Source: Thermodesulfovibrionia bacterium
Lineage (GTDB): Bacteria; Nitrospirota; Thermodesulfovibrionia; UBA6902
DNA length: 37,177 bases
Direction: 5' to 3'
Assembly: GCA_947258735.1 (NCBI GenBank)
Contig: CAMYJJ010000003.1
Span: 1 to 37,177 of the forward strand
This document shows, piece after piece, positions 26,088-34,250 of the stretch. The translations under genes were made by a program, and so were the position numbers. The first letter of the stretch is position 1; every line of letters begins with the position of its first letter. The notes beneath the pieces are model-generated. The model was not told the origin of the DNA. It searched no databases and saw nothing but the letters and a program-made list of their open reading frames with translations.

Positions 26088-26178
26088 TTCCCCCTTTGGA
26101 AAAGGGGGATTAAGGGGGATTTTACGATATATTTCTCCAAAAAATCTCCCCTAGCCCCTCTTTGCCAAAGAGGGGAAT
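26088..26178. repeat. Purine/pyrimidine-rich inverted repeat between obg and rpmA
   Basis: The element reads ccccctttggaaaaggggg, then gattaagggggatttt, a short middle, aaaatctcccctagcccc, and ctctttgccaaagagggg. The two halves are imperfectly complementary over about 23 bases, and each end forms its own hairpin. This is a common genomic repeat style. Confidence 0.65.
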
Positions 26179-26210
26179 AAACAAAGAACATGATTAAGAT
26201 CAGTGCCCAT

Positions 26211-26238
26211 AAAAAAAGGCGAGTTCATTAAACTCGCC
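26211..26238 (-). terminator. Rho-independent terminator after rpmA
   Basis: Read on the minus strand, ggcgagtt / aactcgcc (8 bp, 5-base loop) is followed by seven T. It is placed 24 bases after the rpmA stop. It would separate rplU-rpmA from obg-proB transcription. Confidence 0.9.
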
Positions 26239-26261
26239 TCTGGATTACCTAATAGATAAAA

Positions 26262-26531
26262 CTAATTAACGCTTTGTTCAGCCGGATACACACTGATCTT
26301 CTGTCTTTTTTTGCCGTAACGCTCAAATTTCACAGTGCCGGTGATCAGGGCAAAGAGCGTGTCATCTTTTCCCTTTCCGACATTAAAGCCGGGATGGAAC
26401 TTTGTTCCCCTCTGTCTGACAAGTATATTTCCTGCCTTTGCAGCCTGTCCGCCATATATTTTTACGCCAAGTCGTTTAGACTGGCTGTCACGGCCGTTTC
26501 GTGTGCTTCCCACACCTTTTTTATGAGCCAT
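26262..26531 (-). CDS. rpmA: Ribosomal protein bL27
   Basis: This 89-residue 50S protein reaches the peptidyl-transferase centre. The N-terminus [24 protein letters not shown] is the classical sequence, and [20 protein letters not shown] follows. There is no N-terminal cleavable extension of the Firmicute type. It lies 37 bases after rplU. The terminator follows. Confidence 0.98.
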   Translation of the reverse strand: MAHKKGVGSTRNGRDSQSKRLGVKIYGGQAAKAGNILVRQRGTKFHPGFNVGKGKDDTLFALITGTVKFERYGKKRQKISVYPAEQSVN

Positions 26532-26568
26532 ACTGCATCCTCCTGATCATGAAACCCTGTGACGGGTA

Positions 26569-26877
26569 TTAATTCAATGTAATTTTATTAATCTTAACCG
26601 AGGTGTACTGCTGCCTGTGGCCCCTCAGTTTTCTGTGGTTCTTTCTGGTCTTCTGATGAAATACTAACACCTTTTTATCCTTGGCAGTGCCGATAACATC
26701 AGCGCTGATTTTTGCCGAGGTAATATAAGGCTTTCCATAGGAAATAGTATCGCCGTCTGATACCATGAGCACATTATCAAAGGTCACGGATTTCTTATTA
26801 TCGATCCTGTCGATCTTGATCGTTTCGCCTTCAGAAGCCTTATACTGTTTGCCGCCCGATTCAAATATTGCGTACAT
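26569..26877 (-). CDS. rplU: Ribosomal protein bL21
   Basis: This 102-residue 50S protein binds 23S rRNA. The start YAIFESGGKQYKA is typical, and the C-terminal signature VLVFHQKTRKNHRKLRGHRQ is present. Two adjacent ATG codons exist; the second has the better 6-base spacing from GGAGG and matches the usual MYA start. It heads the rplU-rpmA pair and is divergent from the HAD phosphatase gene. Confidence 0.97.
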   Translation of the reverse strand: MYAIFESGGKQYKASEGETIKIDRIDNKKSVTFDNVLMVSDGDTISYGKPYITSAKISADVIGTAKDKKVLVFHQKTRKNHRKLRGHRQQYTSVKINKITLN

Positions 26878-26975
26878 CATATGCCTCCAATTTAAAGATA
26901 GACATTATTTTTAACATAAAGTCAGAAATAATGTCAATTTCAGCAGGAGTTATCCATATATATTTTATTTTCGAT

Positions 26976-26981
26976 TATAAT
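26976..26981 (+). promoter_or_regulatory. Possible -10 element for a leaderless mRNA
   Basis: TATAAT ends 8 bases before the ATG of the HAD gene, so transcription would begin at or next to the start codon. The -35 region is not convincing. Confidence 0.3.
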
Positions 26982-26989
26982 AAAAAGGT

Positions 26990-27679
26990 ATGCATAAACT
27001 TGTCCTTTTTGACATAGATGGAACATTAATTACTGCAGGCGGCGCAGGGACAAGGGCCTTAAACAGGGCATTTCAGACCCTGTTCGGTATTGAAGAGGGA
27101 TTCAGGACCATATCCATGGCCGGAAAGACAGACCCCCAGATCATGAGAGAGGGTCTAAAGATGCACAGGCTGGACCATCTGGACGGCAATGTGGATAAAA
27201 TGATCGAGAAATACCTTTATTACCTGAAAGAGGAGATCGAAAACCCGATGAGGCATATAATGCCCGGCATAAAGGAATCGCTCGATTTGTTCGAAAAGAG
27301 GGGGATGATGATTGGGCTTTTAACAGGCAACCTTGAAAAAGGTGCAAAGATAAAACTGAAACCGTTTGGTATATATGATTACTTTAATTCAGGCGCCTTT
27401 GGCAGCGACCATGAAGACCGTGATGAGTTATTACCCATCGCTATTGAAAAGTATAAAAAACAGGGGCTGGAATATTCCCCGCAGGACTGTTACGTCATTG
27501 GAGATACACCACGTGATGTGCAGTGCGCCAAGGTCCATGGCGCACATTGCATCGCAGTGGCAACCGGGCCATATGCAATGAATGACCTTCAACATACCGG
27601 GGCTGACATTGTTATCAAGTCCCTTGAAGATGTGGAAGGGTGTTACCGCTTTATTGCAGGAACAGGATATCGAGGTTGA
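26990..27679 (+). CDS. HAD-family phosphatase, phosphoglycolate-phosphatase-like
   Basis: This 229-residue HAD hydrolase has nucleophile FDIDGTL (Asp8, Asp10), motif II GLLTGN, a Lys in the KLKPFG region, and motif III VIGDTPRDVQCAK. The cap helical domain lies between motifs I and II. It resembles phosphoglycolate or pyrophosphate phosphatases, but the substrate cannot be fixed. The last codons (TGYRG, stop) are formed by a gaggtt palindrome. The ATG has AAGG at an unusable 1-base spacing, so a leaderless start is possible. Confidence 0.88.
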   Translation: MHKLVLFDIDGTLITAGGAGTRALNRAFQTLFGIEEGFRTISMAGKTDPQIMREGLKMHRLDHLDGNVDKMIEKYLYYLKEEIENPMRHIMPGIKESLDLFEKRGMMIGLLTGNLEKGAKIKLKPFGIYDYFNSGAFGSDHEDRDELLPIAIEKYKKQGLEYSPQDCYVIGDTPRDVQCAKVHGAHCIAVATGPYAMNDLQHTGADIVIKSLEDVEGCYRFIAGTGYRG

Positions 27680-27689
27680 ACCTCGATAT
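27667..27689. repeat. gaggttgaacctc palindrome, copy 2
   Basis: Arms atatcgaggtt and aacctcgatat are perfect and flank one G. It supplies the last residues and the TGA stop of the HAD gene. Confidence 0.75.
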
Positions 27690-27697
27690 GGGTTAAG

Positions 27698-28219
27698 ATG
27701 ATGAAAAGAGTTATTGTAATTTTGCTTGCTGCATTGCTGTTTCCGTGTTTGACGGTACAGGCCGATTCTGACAATGTCGTCCTTGTAACCGGGAAGAAGG
27801 TGGATTATATACTTGTAAGGAAAGCATCCAAGGAACTGACCCTTTATGCGGGATCACGAAAAATAAAGACATATAAAATAGCACTCGGCAAAAATCCGGT
27901 CGGTCATAAAGTCAGGGAAGGAGACCAGAAAACACCGGAAGGGCTTTATTATATCGATGCCAGGAAGAATAACAGTAAATATCACCTTGCCCTGCATATT
28001 TCATATCCTGATAAAATTGATGATCTCAAGGCCCGAAGCCTTGGGGTTTCCCCGGGCGGCGACATCATGATCCATGGCACAGGGGATGAATACAAATGGA
28101 TGGGCAATCTGCATGCCTCCATTAACTGGACTGACGGCTGCATTGCTGTTACCAATAAGGAGATTGAGGAGATCTGGAGGCTTGTCCCTGACGGCACGCT
28201 TATCGAGATTAAACCATGA
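27698..28219 (+). CDS. Secreted L,D-transpeptidase (YkuD) domain protein
   Basis: This 173-residue protein has a signal peptide (about 1-22, cleaved near VQA). The YkuD catalytic motif is IMIHGTGD (His126), then NWTDGCIAV with Cys148. The usual SxGC reads TDGC. It should form or modify 3-3 peptidoglycan crosslinks, or anchor proteins to peptidoglycan, in the periplasm. The stop overlaps the next gene's ATG (ATGA). Confidence 0.87.
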   Translation: MMKRVIVILLAALLFPCLTVQADSDNVVLVTGKKVDYILVRKASKELTLYAGSRKIKTYKIALGKNPVGHKVREGDQKTPEGLYYIDARKNNSKYHLALHISYPDKIDDLKARSLGVSPGGDIMIHGTGDEYKWMGNLHASINWTDGCIAVTNKEIEEIWRLVPDGTLIEIKP

Positions 28220-28794
28220 ACAGGAATGAGCGGGGCCGGACGCATTTCATGAGGAATGTAATCGTATCATTTATATTGATGCTTTTCATTCCTGCCATGG
28301 CATCTGCGATGAGCAGCAGGCCTTCGATCAAGCAGGAATATCTCTTTGAGTTTTCTCATATTAACTTTGCCTGGGGGTTTCAGATGTCAGGAATGTATAT
28401 TGATAAGCAGGGTAATGTTTATACATATGACCATAGTCATGAGCCCTGGAAACCATCGAGCGACGAGTATCTGACAGAGCAGGACCTTCAGGAGAAATTT
28501 GCCCATAAAAATGAGCAGGTAAAAAGCATTGATATATCTGTGCTCAAAAGGATGCATAAACTCATTATCCCTGCCAGCAGGGGGAAACTATCCGAACGGG
28601 TGAACAGGTGCTTTGATTTTGGGAGTGGCAGTTACAGCACATACCTGTATGATGCTCAGACCAAACGATATACAAACGTGTTGCTGTATCAATATGGTGA
28701 TTGGGCTAAAAAGAATTTGTCTGAGGAAGCAAAGGTCTTGTATGAGTGGCTGTTTGACGTTTTTGGAAATGAACCGGCCGATTGTACCCCCTGA
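28216..28794 (+). CDS. Secreted protein of unknown function
   Basis: This protein of up to 192 residues has a hydrophobic signal sequence starting around residue 12 and a cleavage site near AMASA, about residue 31. The mature part is soluble, with one Cys in the middle (NRCFDFGSG) and one near the end. I do not recognise a family. Two starts are possible: ATG 28216 (ATGA overlap with the transpeptidase) or ATG 28249, which gives a normal signal peptide. Coupling suggests a periplasmic role linked to cell-wall work, inferred only from context. It is convergent with the YchF-like gene, 10 bases away. Confidence 0.7.
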   Translation: MNRNERGRTHFMRNVIVSFILMLFIPAMASAMSSRPSIKQEYLFEFSHINFAWGFQMSGMYIDKQGNVYTYDHSHEPWKPSSDEYLTEQDLQEKFAHKNEQVKSIDISVLKRMHKLIIPASRGKLSERVNRCFDFGSGSYSTYLYDAQTKRYTNVLLYQYGDWAKKNLSEEAKVLYEWLFDVFGNEPADCTP

Positions 28795-28804
28795 AGTTTA
28801 TCCC

Positions 28805-29914
28805 TCACACATTAAACTTGAAATTAATAATGTCACCGTCCCTGATTTCATAGGTTTTGCCCTCCAATCGTGCCAGACCTCTTTCCTTAACCTTAACCAT
28901 TTCCCCATCTGATGCAATGAAATCATCATAACTGACCGTCTCGGCACGAATAAACCCCCGTTCAATATCAGAATGAATTTTTCCTGCAGCCTGCTGCGCA
29001 GCAAGCCCTTTCCTGATGGTCCAGGCCCTTACCTCATCTTTTCCCACCGTCAGAAAGGAGATCAGTCCCAGCGCGTCATATGAAACATGGCAGAGCCTGT
29101 GCATGGCCGGCTCCTTTATTCCAAGGTCTTCAAGAAACACGTCTGCTTCATCAGCGGGAAGCTGTGCGATTTCCATCTCGATCTTTCCGCAGAGTGCCAT
29201 GACAGGAGGCACAGCGCCAAGGCCCTTTTCTTTAAAGTATGTTTCTATATCGTTATGAAGAGCTTTACCATTATCTGAATTTATATCTCCTTCATCAATA
29301 TTCAATACAATGATCTCCGGCATTGTCGTGAGGAACTGATAAGGAAGCATCTGCTTCATCTCGTTCTCATTGAACGGTATATCTCTCAGGGATGTTTCTT
29401 TTTCAAGGGCCTCCCTGCATTTTAATAACAGGCCTTTATCCGAGTCATCCTTTTTCTTGCCTTTCTTTGCCTGCTCCTCTATCTTCTCAAGCCGTTTTTC
29501 AACAAACTCAAGATCACCAAGGATAAGCTCATCCTCAAATGAAGATATGTCCCTTACAGGATTCACACTATTTTTTGGGTGAACAATTGTATCATCCTCA
29601 AATGCCCGCACCACATGAACAATTGCGTCAGCATCCTTGATCAGGTTGAATATTTTTGCGTTCTGCGTAACATCACCGGTCGTAATTCCGAGGTAGTCGA
29701 TATATTCAACGGTGGCATAGGTTGTTTTTTTCGGATCATATATATCGACCAGTTTATCTACCCTGGTATCCGGGATTTTTACAATTCCGTGATGTGGCTC
29801 AATTTCAGCGGAGATGGATGCGGGGTAAGCAGTCGTCTCAAGCTCCTGACCGGTAAGGGCGTTAAAGACCGTTGTCTTGCCGGAGTTGGAAAATCCTGTG
29901 ATGATGAGTTTCAT
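28805..29914 (-). CDS. ychF: YchF-like P-loop NTPase (divergent Obg-family ATPase)
   Basis: This 369-residue protein has YchF architecture: a P-loop domain interrupted by a coiled coil (about 155-185), then a C-terminal TGS-like domain with LISFLTVGKDEVRAWTI, AAGKIHSDIERGFIRAETV and GDIINFKFNV. Motif G4 is NIDE (NxxE), as in ATP-using YchF. G1, normally GLPNVGKST, reads GFSNSGKTT at 7-15. The G3/DxxG region is also altered (EYIDYLGIT). It may be a paralogue or a lineage-specific form. The start MKLIITGFSNSG was preferred to the longer frame (29947). Confidence 0.85.
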   Translation of the reverse strand: MKLIITGFSNSGKTTVFNALTGQELETTAYPASISAEIEPHHGIVKIPDTRVDKLVDIYDPKKTTYATVEYIDYLGITTGDVTQNAKIFNLIKDADAIVHVVRAFEDDTIVHPKNSVNPVRDISSFEDELILGDLEFVEKRLEKIEEQAKKGKKKDDSDKGLLLKCREALEKETSLRDIPFNENEMKQMLPYQFLTTMPEIIVLNIDEGDINSDNGKALHNDIETYFKEKGLGAVPPVMALCGKIEMEIAQLPADEADVFLEDLGIKEPAMHRLCHVSYDALGLISFLTVGKDEVRAWTIRKGLAAQQAAGKIHSDIERGFIRAETVSYDDFIASDGEMVKVKERGLARLEGKTYEIRDGDIINFKFNV

Positions 29915-29923
29915 AATTAATAG

Positions 29924-30003
29924 TCCGCAGATTACACAGATTTTCACAGATTATCAAAAAAAGATTTTATTATCTGTTTAATCTATTAAATCTGTGGATA
30001 AGA
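29924..30003. repeat. atctgt-type inverted repeat between ychF and hemL
   Basis: ccgcagattacacagatt and atctattaaatctgtgg bracket an AT-rich middle. This is a common style of intergenic inverted repeat. A DnaA-box match inside it is probably incidental. Confidence 0.5.
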
Positions 30004-31296
30004 TTAAGATATTGCCTTAAATGCCTGATAGGCTGCACGGGCTGTTTTGTTTATATCTGCATTGCTGTGTGCAAGAGACATGAATCCAGACTCATAACCT
30101 GACGGTGCCAGGTAAATACCTTTTTCAAGCATACTCCTGAAGAATCTGGAAAATGCCTGCATGTCTGTCTTGGCCGCATCATCAAAATTGTAGACCTCTT
30201 TATTCGTAAAGTACGTGCAGAACATGGTGCCTGCCCTGTAAAATTTAGTTTCTACTCCTGCACGCTTCGCAGCGTCCTTGAGGGCCTCTTCAAGGGCTGC
30301 TGATTTTGTCATTAGTTTTTTGTATGTTTCAGGCTTTGAGAGTATTTTTAATGTTTCGATACCTGCGGTCATTGCAAGCGGATTTCCTGATAATGTACCG
30401 GCCTGATATACAGGACCGTCAGGTGAGATCATTCTCATGATCTCTTTCCTCCCGCCGTATGCACCGACCGGAAGACCACCGCCGATTACCTTACCGAGAC
30501 AGGTCATGTCTGGTTTGATCCTGAATGCCTTCTGTGCCCCGCCATAAGACACCCTGAATCCTGTCATGACCTCGTCGAAAATAAGAACTATGCCGTGTTT
30601 TTTTGTCACCTTTCTCAATCCTTCCAGATACCCCGGTCTGGGCAGGATTAATCCGCTGTTTCCGACTACCGGCTCAAGTATGACGCAGGCGATGTTCTTA
30701 CCCACCTTTTCACAGGTTTTTCTTACGGCTCTTATATCATTGTAGGGAAGGGTAATGGTGTTTCGTGCGTAATCTTTGGGAACCCCGGGGCTTGTGGGAA
30801 CGCCAAATGTAGCTGCCCCTGATCCGGCCTTCACCAGAAGTCCGTCAGCATGGCCGTGGTAACAGCCCTCAAATTTTATAATTTTGTCTCTGCCGGTAAA
30901 CCCCCTTGCCGCTCTTATGGCGCTCATTGTTGCCTCAGTACCGGAATTCACCATTCGTATGATATCCATCGAAGGGTAGGCTTTCCTGATCATGGTCGCA
31001 AGATCGATCTCTAAAGGAGTGGGTGCTCCAAAACTGGTGCCATAGTCAGCGGCTTTTTTAAGAGCGCCTGTTATCTTCGGGTGTGCGTGGCCCAGAATCA
31101 TAGGTCCAAAGGAAAGGAAGTAATCTATAAATTCATTTACATCAACATCATAAATCTTTGATCCTTTAGCGGATGTAATAAAGATCGGATTGCCGCCAAC
31201 TGACTTGAATGCCCTGACCGGACTGTTGACGCCGCCGGGTATGATGTGTTTTGCCTTTGTAAAATATTGTTTTGATTTCCTGTGATTCAATGCCAT
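30004..31296 (-). CDS. hemL: Glutamate-1-semialdehyde 2,1-aminomutase
   Basis: This 430-residue PLP enzyme makes 5-aminolevulinate, the C5-route entry to haem and other tetrapyrroles. Lys269, in [17 protein letters not shown], binds [12 protein letters not shown], with the PLP-contacting Asp241, [17 protein letters not shown] and the opening [17 protein letters not shown] are all standard. Full length is present. AGGAG lies 6 bases before ATG. It is the only haem gene in the window. Confidence 0.97.
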   Translation of the reverse strand: MALNHRKSKQYFTKAKHIIPGGVNSPVRAFKSVGGNPIFITSAKGSKIYDVDVNEFIDYFLSFGPMILGHAHPKITGALKKAADYGTSFGAPTPLEIDLATMIRKAYPSMDIIRMVNSGTEATMSAIRAARGFTGRDKIIKFEGCYHGHADGLLVKAGSGAATFGVPTSPGVPKDYARNTITLPYNDIRAVRKTCEKVGKNIACVILEPVVGNSGLILPRPGYLEGLRKVTKKHGIVLIFDEVMTGFRVSYGGAQKAFRIKPDMTCLGKVIGGGLPVGAYGGRKEIMRMISPDGPVYQAGTLSGNPLAMTAGIETLKILSKPETYKKLMTKSAALEEALKDAAKRAGVETKFYRAGTMFCTYFTNKEVYNFDDAAKTDMQAFSRFFRSMLEKGIYLAPSGYESGFMSLAHSNADINKTARAAYQAFKAIS

Positions 31297-31407
31297 GGCA
31301 GACTCCTGTAAATTAATAATGTTGAAAGCTTTTTATTTAACAATAATTAAAGGGTGGATGTCAAAAGAATGGTTGGCGGATTGTATTACATATGCGTTAG
31401 ATACGCA

Positions 31408-31429
31408 GGGGCGAACGGCCGTTCGCCCC
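31408..31429. repeat. ggggcgaacg..cgttcgcccc perfect palindrome
   Basis: This 22-bp palindrome is flanked by cagggg and cccctaca. It ends 7 bases before the VOC-gene stop. It shares its ends with the repeats at 9.6 and 33.4 kb and could act as a terminator stem. Confidence 0.7.
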
Positions 31430-31435
31430 TACAGT

Positions 31436-31822
31436 TTATTTTTTTACATAGGTGATGGCAGAGATAATCGCCCCCTGGGGGTCCTGGAATGCGAAGAGCC
31501 TGCCGACTTCGGGTATATCGGTGAGCGGAACAATGGTTTTTGCACCTAACTCCTCTGCTTTTTTTGCCGTGGCATCAACGTCATCAACGGTTACGTATAC
31601 CCCCCAATGCGGAGGAGTTCCCTGTGCCTGCTCAGGGATGGGCATGATGCCTCCCGCCTCTGTTTCACCGGCCTTGAGGACCGTATAGGTCATGTCTCCC
31701 ATGGGCATATCATCTGTTTTCCATCCAAATAATTCAGAGTAGAATTTTTTTGCTGCTTCCGGGTCTGATGTCATCAACTCAAACCAGCTGAACGCTCCAT
31801 GCTGTTTGAATACATCTGTCAC
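31436..31822 (-). CDS. VOC-superfamily (glyoxalase/bleomycin-resistance) protein
   Basis: This 128-residue protein has the vicinal-oxygen-chelate fold, with two beta-alpha-beta-beta-beta units. Visible features are FSWFELMTSDPEAAKKFYSELFGW, then PPHWGVYVTVDDVDATAKKAEELGAKTI and FAFQDPQGAIISAI. It resembles VOC proteins such as those of the CFP30/27-kDa antigen group. The substrate is unknown. The start is GTG at 31822, with a perfect AAGGAGG 5 bases upstream. Confidence 0.9.
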   Translation of the reverse strand: MTDVFKQHGAFSWFELMTSDPEAAKKFYSELFGWKTDDMPMGDMTYTVLKAGETEAGGIMPIPEQAQGTPPHWGVYVTVDDVDATAKKAEELGAKTIVPLTDIPEVGRLFAFQDPQGAIISAITYVKK

Positions 31823-31937
31823 GATATCCTCCTTGATTTGAAAGTTAATAAGCTGGCAGTAAATTTAATTAAAATTATATCACTATATCAGTGGTGGTAC
31901 ATGATTTTTATCATATCGGGAAGCAGTCTCTGTAATC

Positions 31938-32092
31938 TTATCTTCGGGTTTAATACCCTGTGGCTTGCCACGTTTGTCATACACGCGAAAGCGGGTATCC
32001 AGGAGTGTAACGTGCTGCGTGGTTTCTGGATTCCCGATTAACAGACCCCGGGAATGACCGATGTTGATACCCCGTTGTTTACCGCGGGGCAG
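31938..32092. repeat. Family-C repeat, intact copy
   Basis: It runs from tcttcgggtttaatacc through ctggattcccgattaa and gggaatgaccgatg to a ccccg..cgggg hairpin. It matches the two pieces at 19448-19710 but without the insertion. It lies between the VOC gene and the M48 protease gene. Confidence 0.75.
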
Positions 32093-32120
32093 TTCATTTA
32101 GTTTAATAATTAAAAGATGC

Positions 32121-33374
32121 TTATGACTGCTGGTTATCCAGGTTTCTGATGCTCCGTATCCTCTCTAGCACCGGCGGATGGGAGTAATGAAATAGCGCAT
32201 AAAGAGGATGGGGGTGAAGATTTGATAAATTGTCTTTTGACAGCTTTACCAGTGCGCTTATCATGCTTTCCTTATTGCCGGTCTTTTCAAATGAATACTT
32301 GTCAGCCTCATGTTCATGTCTTCTTGAAATATGATTGGAAAGAGGGCCGAAAGGAAATGATACGAGTGAACCGAGAAATCCTATTATCACCAGCTTGGCA
32401 AAAAATGAATTCTGTTCAATATGAAAAATACTTAGCAGTATGTCACTCTGAATGAGGTGATAGGCTAGGTAAAGGGCTATCAGCGCGATCACTTCTGTGA
32501 TAGCAATATGCTTTAAAACATGTTTTTTCTTCCAGTGTCCTGCTTCGTGGGCCAGTACGGATATGATCTCATCGTAATCCATCTTTTCGATAAGGGTATC
32601 ATAAAGCACGATACGCTTTACTTTGCCGATTCCGGTAAAGTAGGCATTTGTATGCTTGGTCCGTTTTGAAGCATCCATGGTAAACACCCTGCTTACCTTT
32701 ATCCCGACTTTCTCCATGAGGTCACGTATACCGCTTTCCAGTTTCTCATCTTCAATAGGGGAGAACGTGTGGAATAAAGGCTCGATTACATAGGGGGCGA
32801 TATACATCATAAAAATGCTGAAGGCAAAGAAGAAGCACCATACCCAGAACCACCAGAGATCAGGACTTTTCTGAATGATAAAGAGGCCCGCAGAAATTAA
32901 CAGTGCCATCAGAACAGTCGAAATTATCAGGGACTTTATTGTGTCCGTTACCCACAATTTGAACGTCATTGTGTTAAACCCGTATTTGTTCTCGATCTTA
33001 AACGTATTGTACAGACCGAAGGGGATCGAAATGATTGTTTCAGCATAGGTGATTAACAGGAAGAAGACAAGACCGGTAAGAATAAAATTCATGTTCAGAG
33101 AAACAATCCATGAGTTATAGATGTTGAGCAGTAGTAACATAAAGACGATAAACACAATATTGTTGAATACAGATGATATAAAACCGAACCTCGTATGCTC
33201 CACATTATAGTCTCTGGTTTTGCTCAACAGATCCTGATCAATGTGCCCTTCGAATTCACCGGGGATAATGGAACCGTATTTTTTTAAATGCGCAAGGTTG
33301 AGATAATCCAGCCAGTAGCCAAATGCGACGATTGCTAGGTATGCTGCAATAATTAATGTTAAATATATGTTCAT
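32121..33374 (-). CDS. Ste24-like M48 metalloprotease (CAAX prenyl protease family)
   Basis: This 417-residue multi-pass membrane zinc protease has HEAGH at 276-280 as zinc ligands and catalytic Glu, with a third ligand in RRHEHEADKY (Glu354). About seven hydrophobic helices surround it. The N-terminal half resembles the Ste24 N-domain. Bacteria lack CAAX prenylation, so its role is probably quality control of membrane proteins, by analogy with HtpX. Its ATG overlaps the stop of the 225-residue membrane protein (ATGA), implying coupling. Confidence 0.9.
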   Translation of the reverse strand: MNIYLTLIIAAYLAIVAFGYWLDYLNLAHLKKYGSIIPGEFEGHIDQDLLSKTRDYNVEHTRFGFISSVFNNIVFIVFMLLLLNIYNSWIVSLNMNFILTGLVFFLLITYAETIISIPFGLYNTFKIENKYGFNTMTFKLWVTDTIKSLIISTVLMALLISAGLFIIQKSPDLWWFWVWCFFFAFSIFMMYIAPYVIEPLFHTFSPIEDEKLESGIRDLMEKVGIKVSRVFTMDASKRTKHTNAYFTGIGKVKRIVLYDTLIEKMDYDEIISVLAHEAGHWKKKHVLKHIAITEVIALIALYLAYHLIQSDILLSIFHIEQNSFFAKLVIIGFLGSLVSFPFGPLSNHISRRHEHEADKYSFEKTGNKESMISALVKLSKDNLSNLHPHPLYALFHYSHPPVLERIRSIRNLDNQQS

Positions 33375-34048
33375 TGATGTTCATGTTTCGGCAGGGCACG
33401 TTGCAACGTGCCCCTACATTTAATATATGACATTAAAAAAGCCACAATGTACAATGCATCACCGATAATCAGAAGTCCATACCCATACGGCTTCGGCATC
33501 TGCTGTCTTAGAGTTGCTCCGGTATCATACATGAATGAATAGAGAATGATAAACGTGGCTGCACCTGCAATGACAAACGATGCCAGGGAAGGCCTGAAAT
33601 CCTCTCCTCTGTCAAGTGATCGTGTAATAACAATACTGCATACTATCATTATGATAGAAATCGAAACAGGTGCAATAACAGGCCCTATCCAGGGCAATGG
33701 AATCAGGAACAGGATGTCCCAGTCCAATAATGTAGCAGGCCAGTTGATAAGTACTTTCAGCCAGATATAATAAAATATGTCCCACATGCCAAAGATAAAT
33801 ATTAAATATGCAAACCGTTCCCAGAACTTTCTGCCCGATATATGGGCCACAGTCATAAGCATTATTATGGTTGCTATCTCGCGGCAGACCTCAACAATGA
33901 TTTTATAATCGGTTAGCGGTTTTAAGGGGAAGGCAAACCCTTCGGGATAATAGATTGCCCTCAGATAGACGACGACAGCAGATTCGACAAAGGCCATTGC
34001 AATGGCAAACAGGGAAAGCCAGAGGAATTTGTTCTGATTCTGCCTCAT
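33371..34048 (-). CDS. Multi-pass membrane protein of unknown function
   Basis: This 225-residue protein has about six membrane helices (for example LWLSLFAIAMAFVESAVVVYL, MLMTVAHI, YLIFIFGMWDIFYYIWL, PVIAPVSISIIMIVCSIVI, SFVIAGAATFIILYSF and GLLIIGDALYIVAFLMSYI). I recognise no family. The final residues (RGTLQRALPKHEHQ) come from a palindromic repeat. It precedes and overlaps the Ste24-like protease, so it may be a cofactor or target. Confidence 0.75.
   Translation of the reverse strand: MRQNQNKFLWLSLFAIAMAFVESAVVVYLRAIYYPEGFAFPLKPLTDYKIIVEVCREIATIIMLMTVAHISGRKFWERFAYLIFIFGMWDIFYYIWLKVLINWPATLLDWDILFLIPLPWIGPVIAPVSISIIMIVCSIVITRSLDRGEDFRPSLASFVIAGAATFIILYSFMYDTGATLRQQMPKPYGYGLLIIGDALYIVAFLMSYIKCRGTLQRALPKHEHQ
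33394..33413. repeat. gggcacgttg..caacgtgccc perfect palindrome
   Basis: This 20-bp palindrome is followed by cctaca, sharing its end with the 31.4 and 9.6 kb repeats. It lies inside the C-terminal codons of the membrane protein gene. Confidence 0.75.
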
Positions 34049-34110
34049 AGTCGTTTAATATAATTAATGTGGTGATTTCTTTAATAATTTATTCGAGCAG
34101 ACATAGTACA

Positions 34111-34195
34111 TAAAAGATTAAAAATAAATAATCAAAAATAAGGATGTATTAATAAAAAAGTTCCATAGTTTTTACTTTTAATTTTTAATCTTTTA
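34111..34195. repeat. AT-rich inverted repeat with 15-bp arms
   Basis: taaaagattaaaaat (34111-34125) and atttttaatctttta (34181-34195) are exact reverse complements with 55 bases between. It lies between the M23 and membrane-protein genes and is probably part of the upstream region or a decayed repeat. Confidence 0.6.
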
Positions 34196-34250
34196 TTTTT
34201 ATGCAGATAAGATTATATGGTGTTACTTATTTCACAAATGGTTTTAAAAA

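Noticed and set aside
26950..26958. ttatccata resembling a DnaA box upstream of the HAD gene
   Set aside because: Departs from TTATNCACA at a critical position (T for C).
29993..30001. DnaA-box match TGTGGATAA (reverse) before hemL
   Set aside because: Part of an atctgt-type intergenic inverted repeat, so probably coincidental, with no parS or other boxes nearby.
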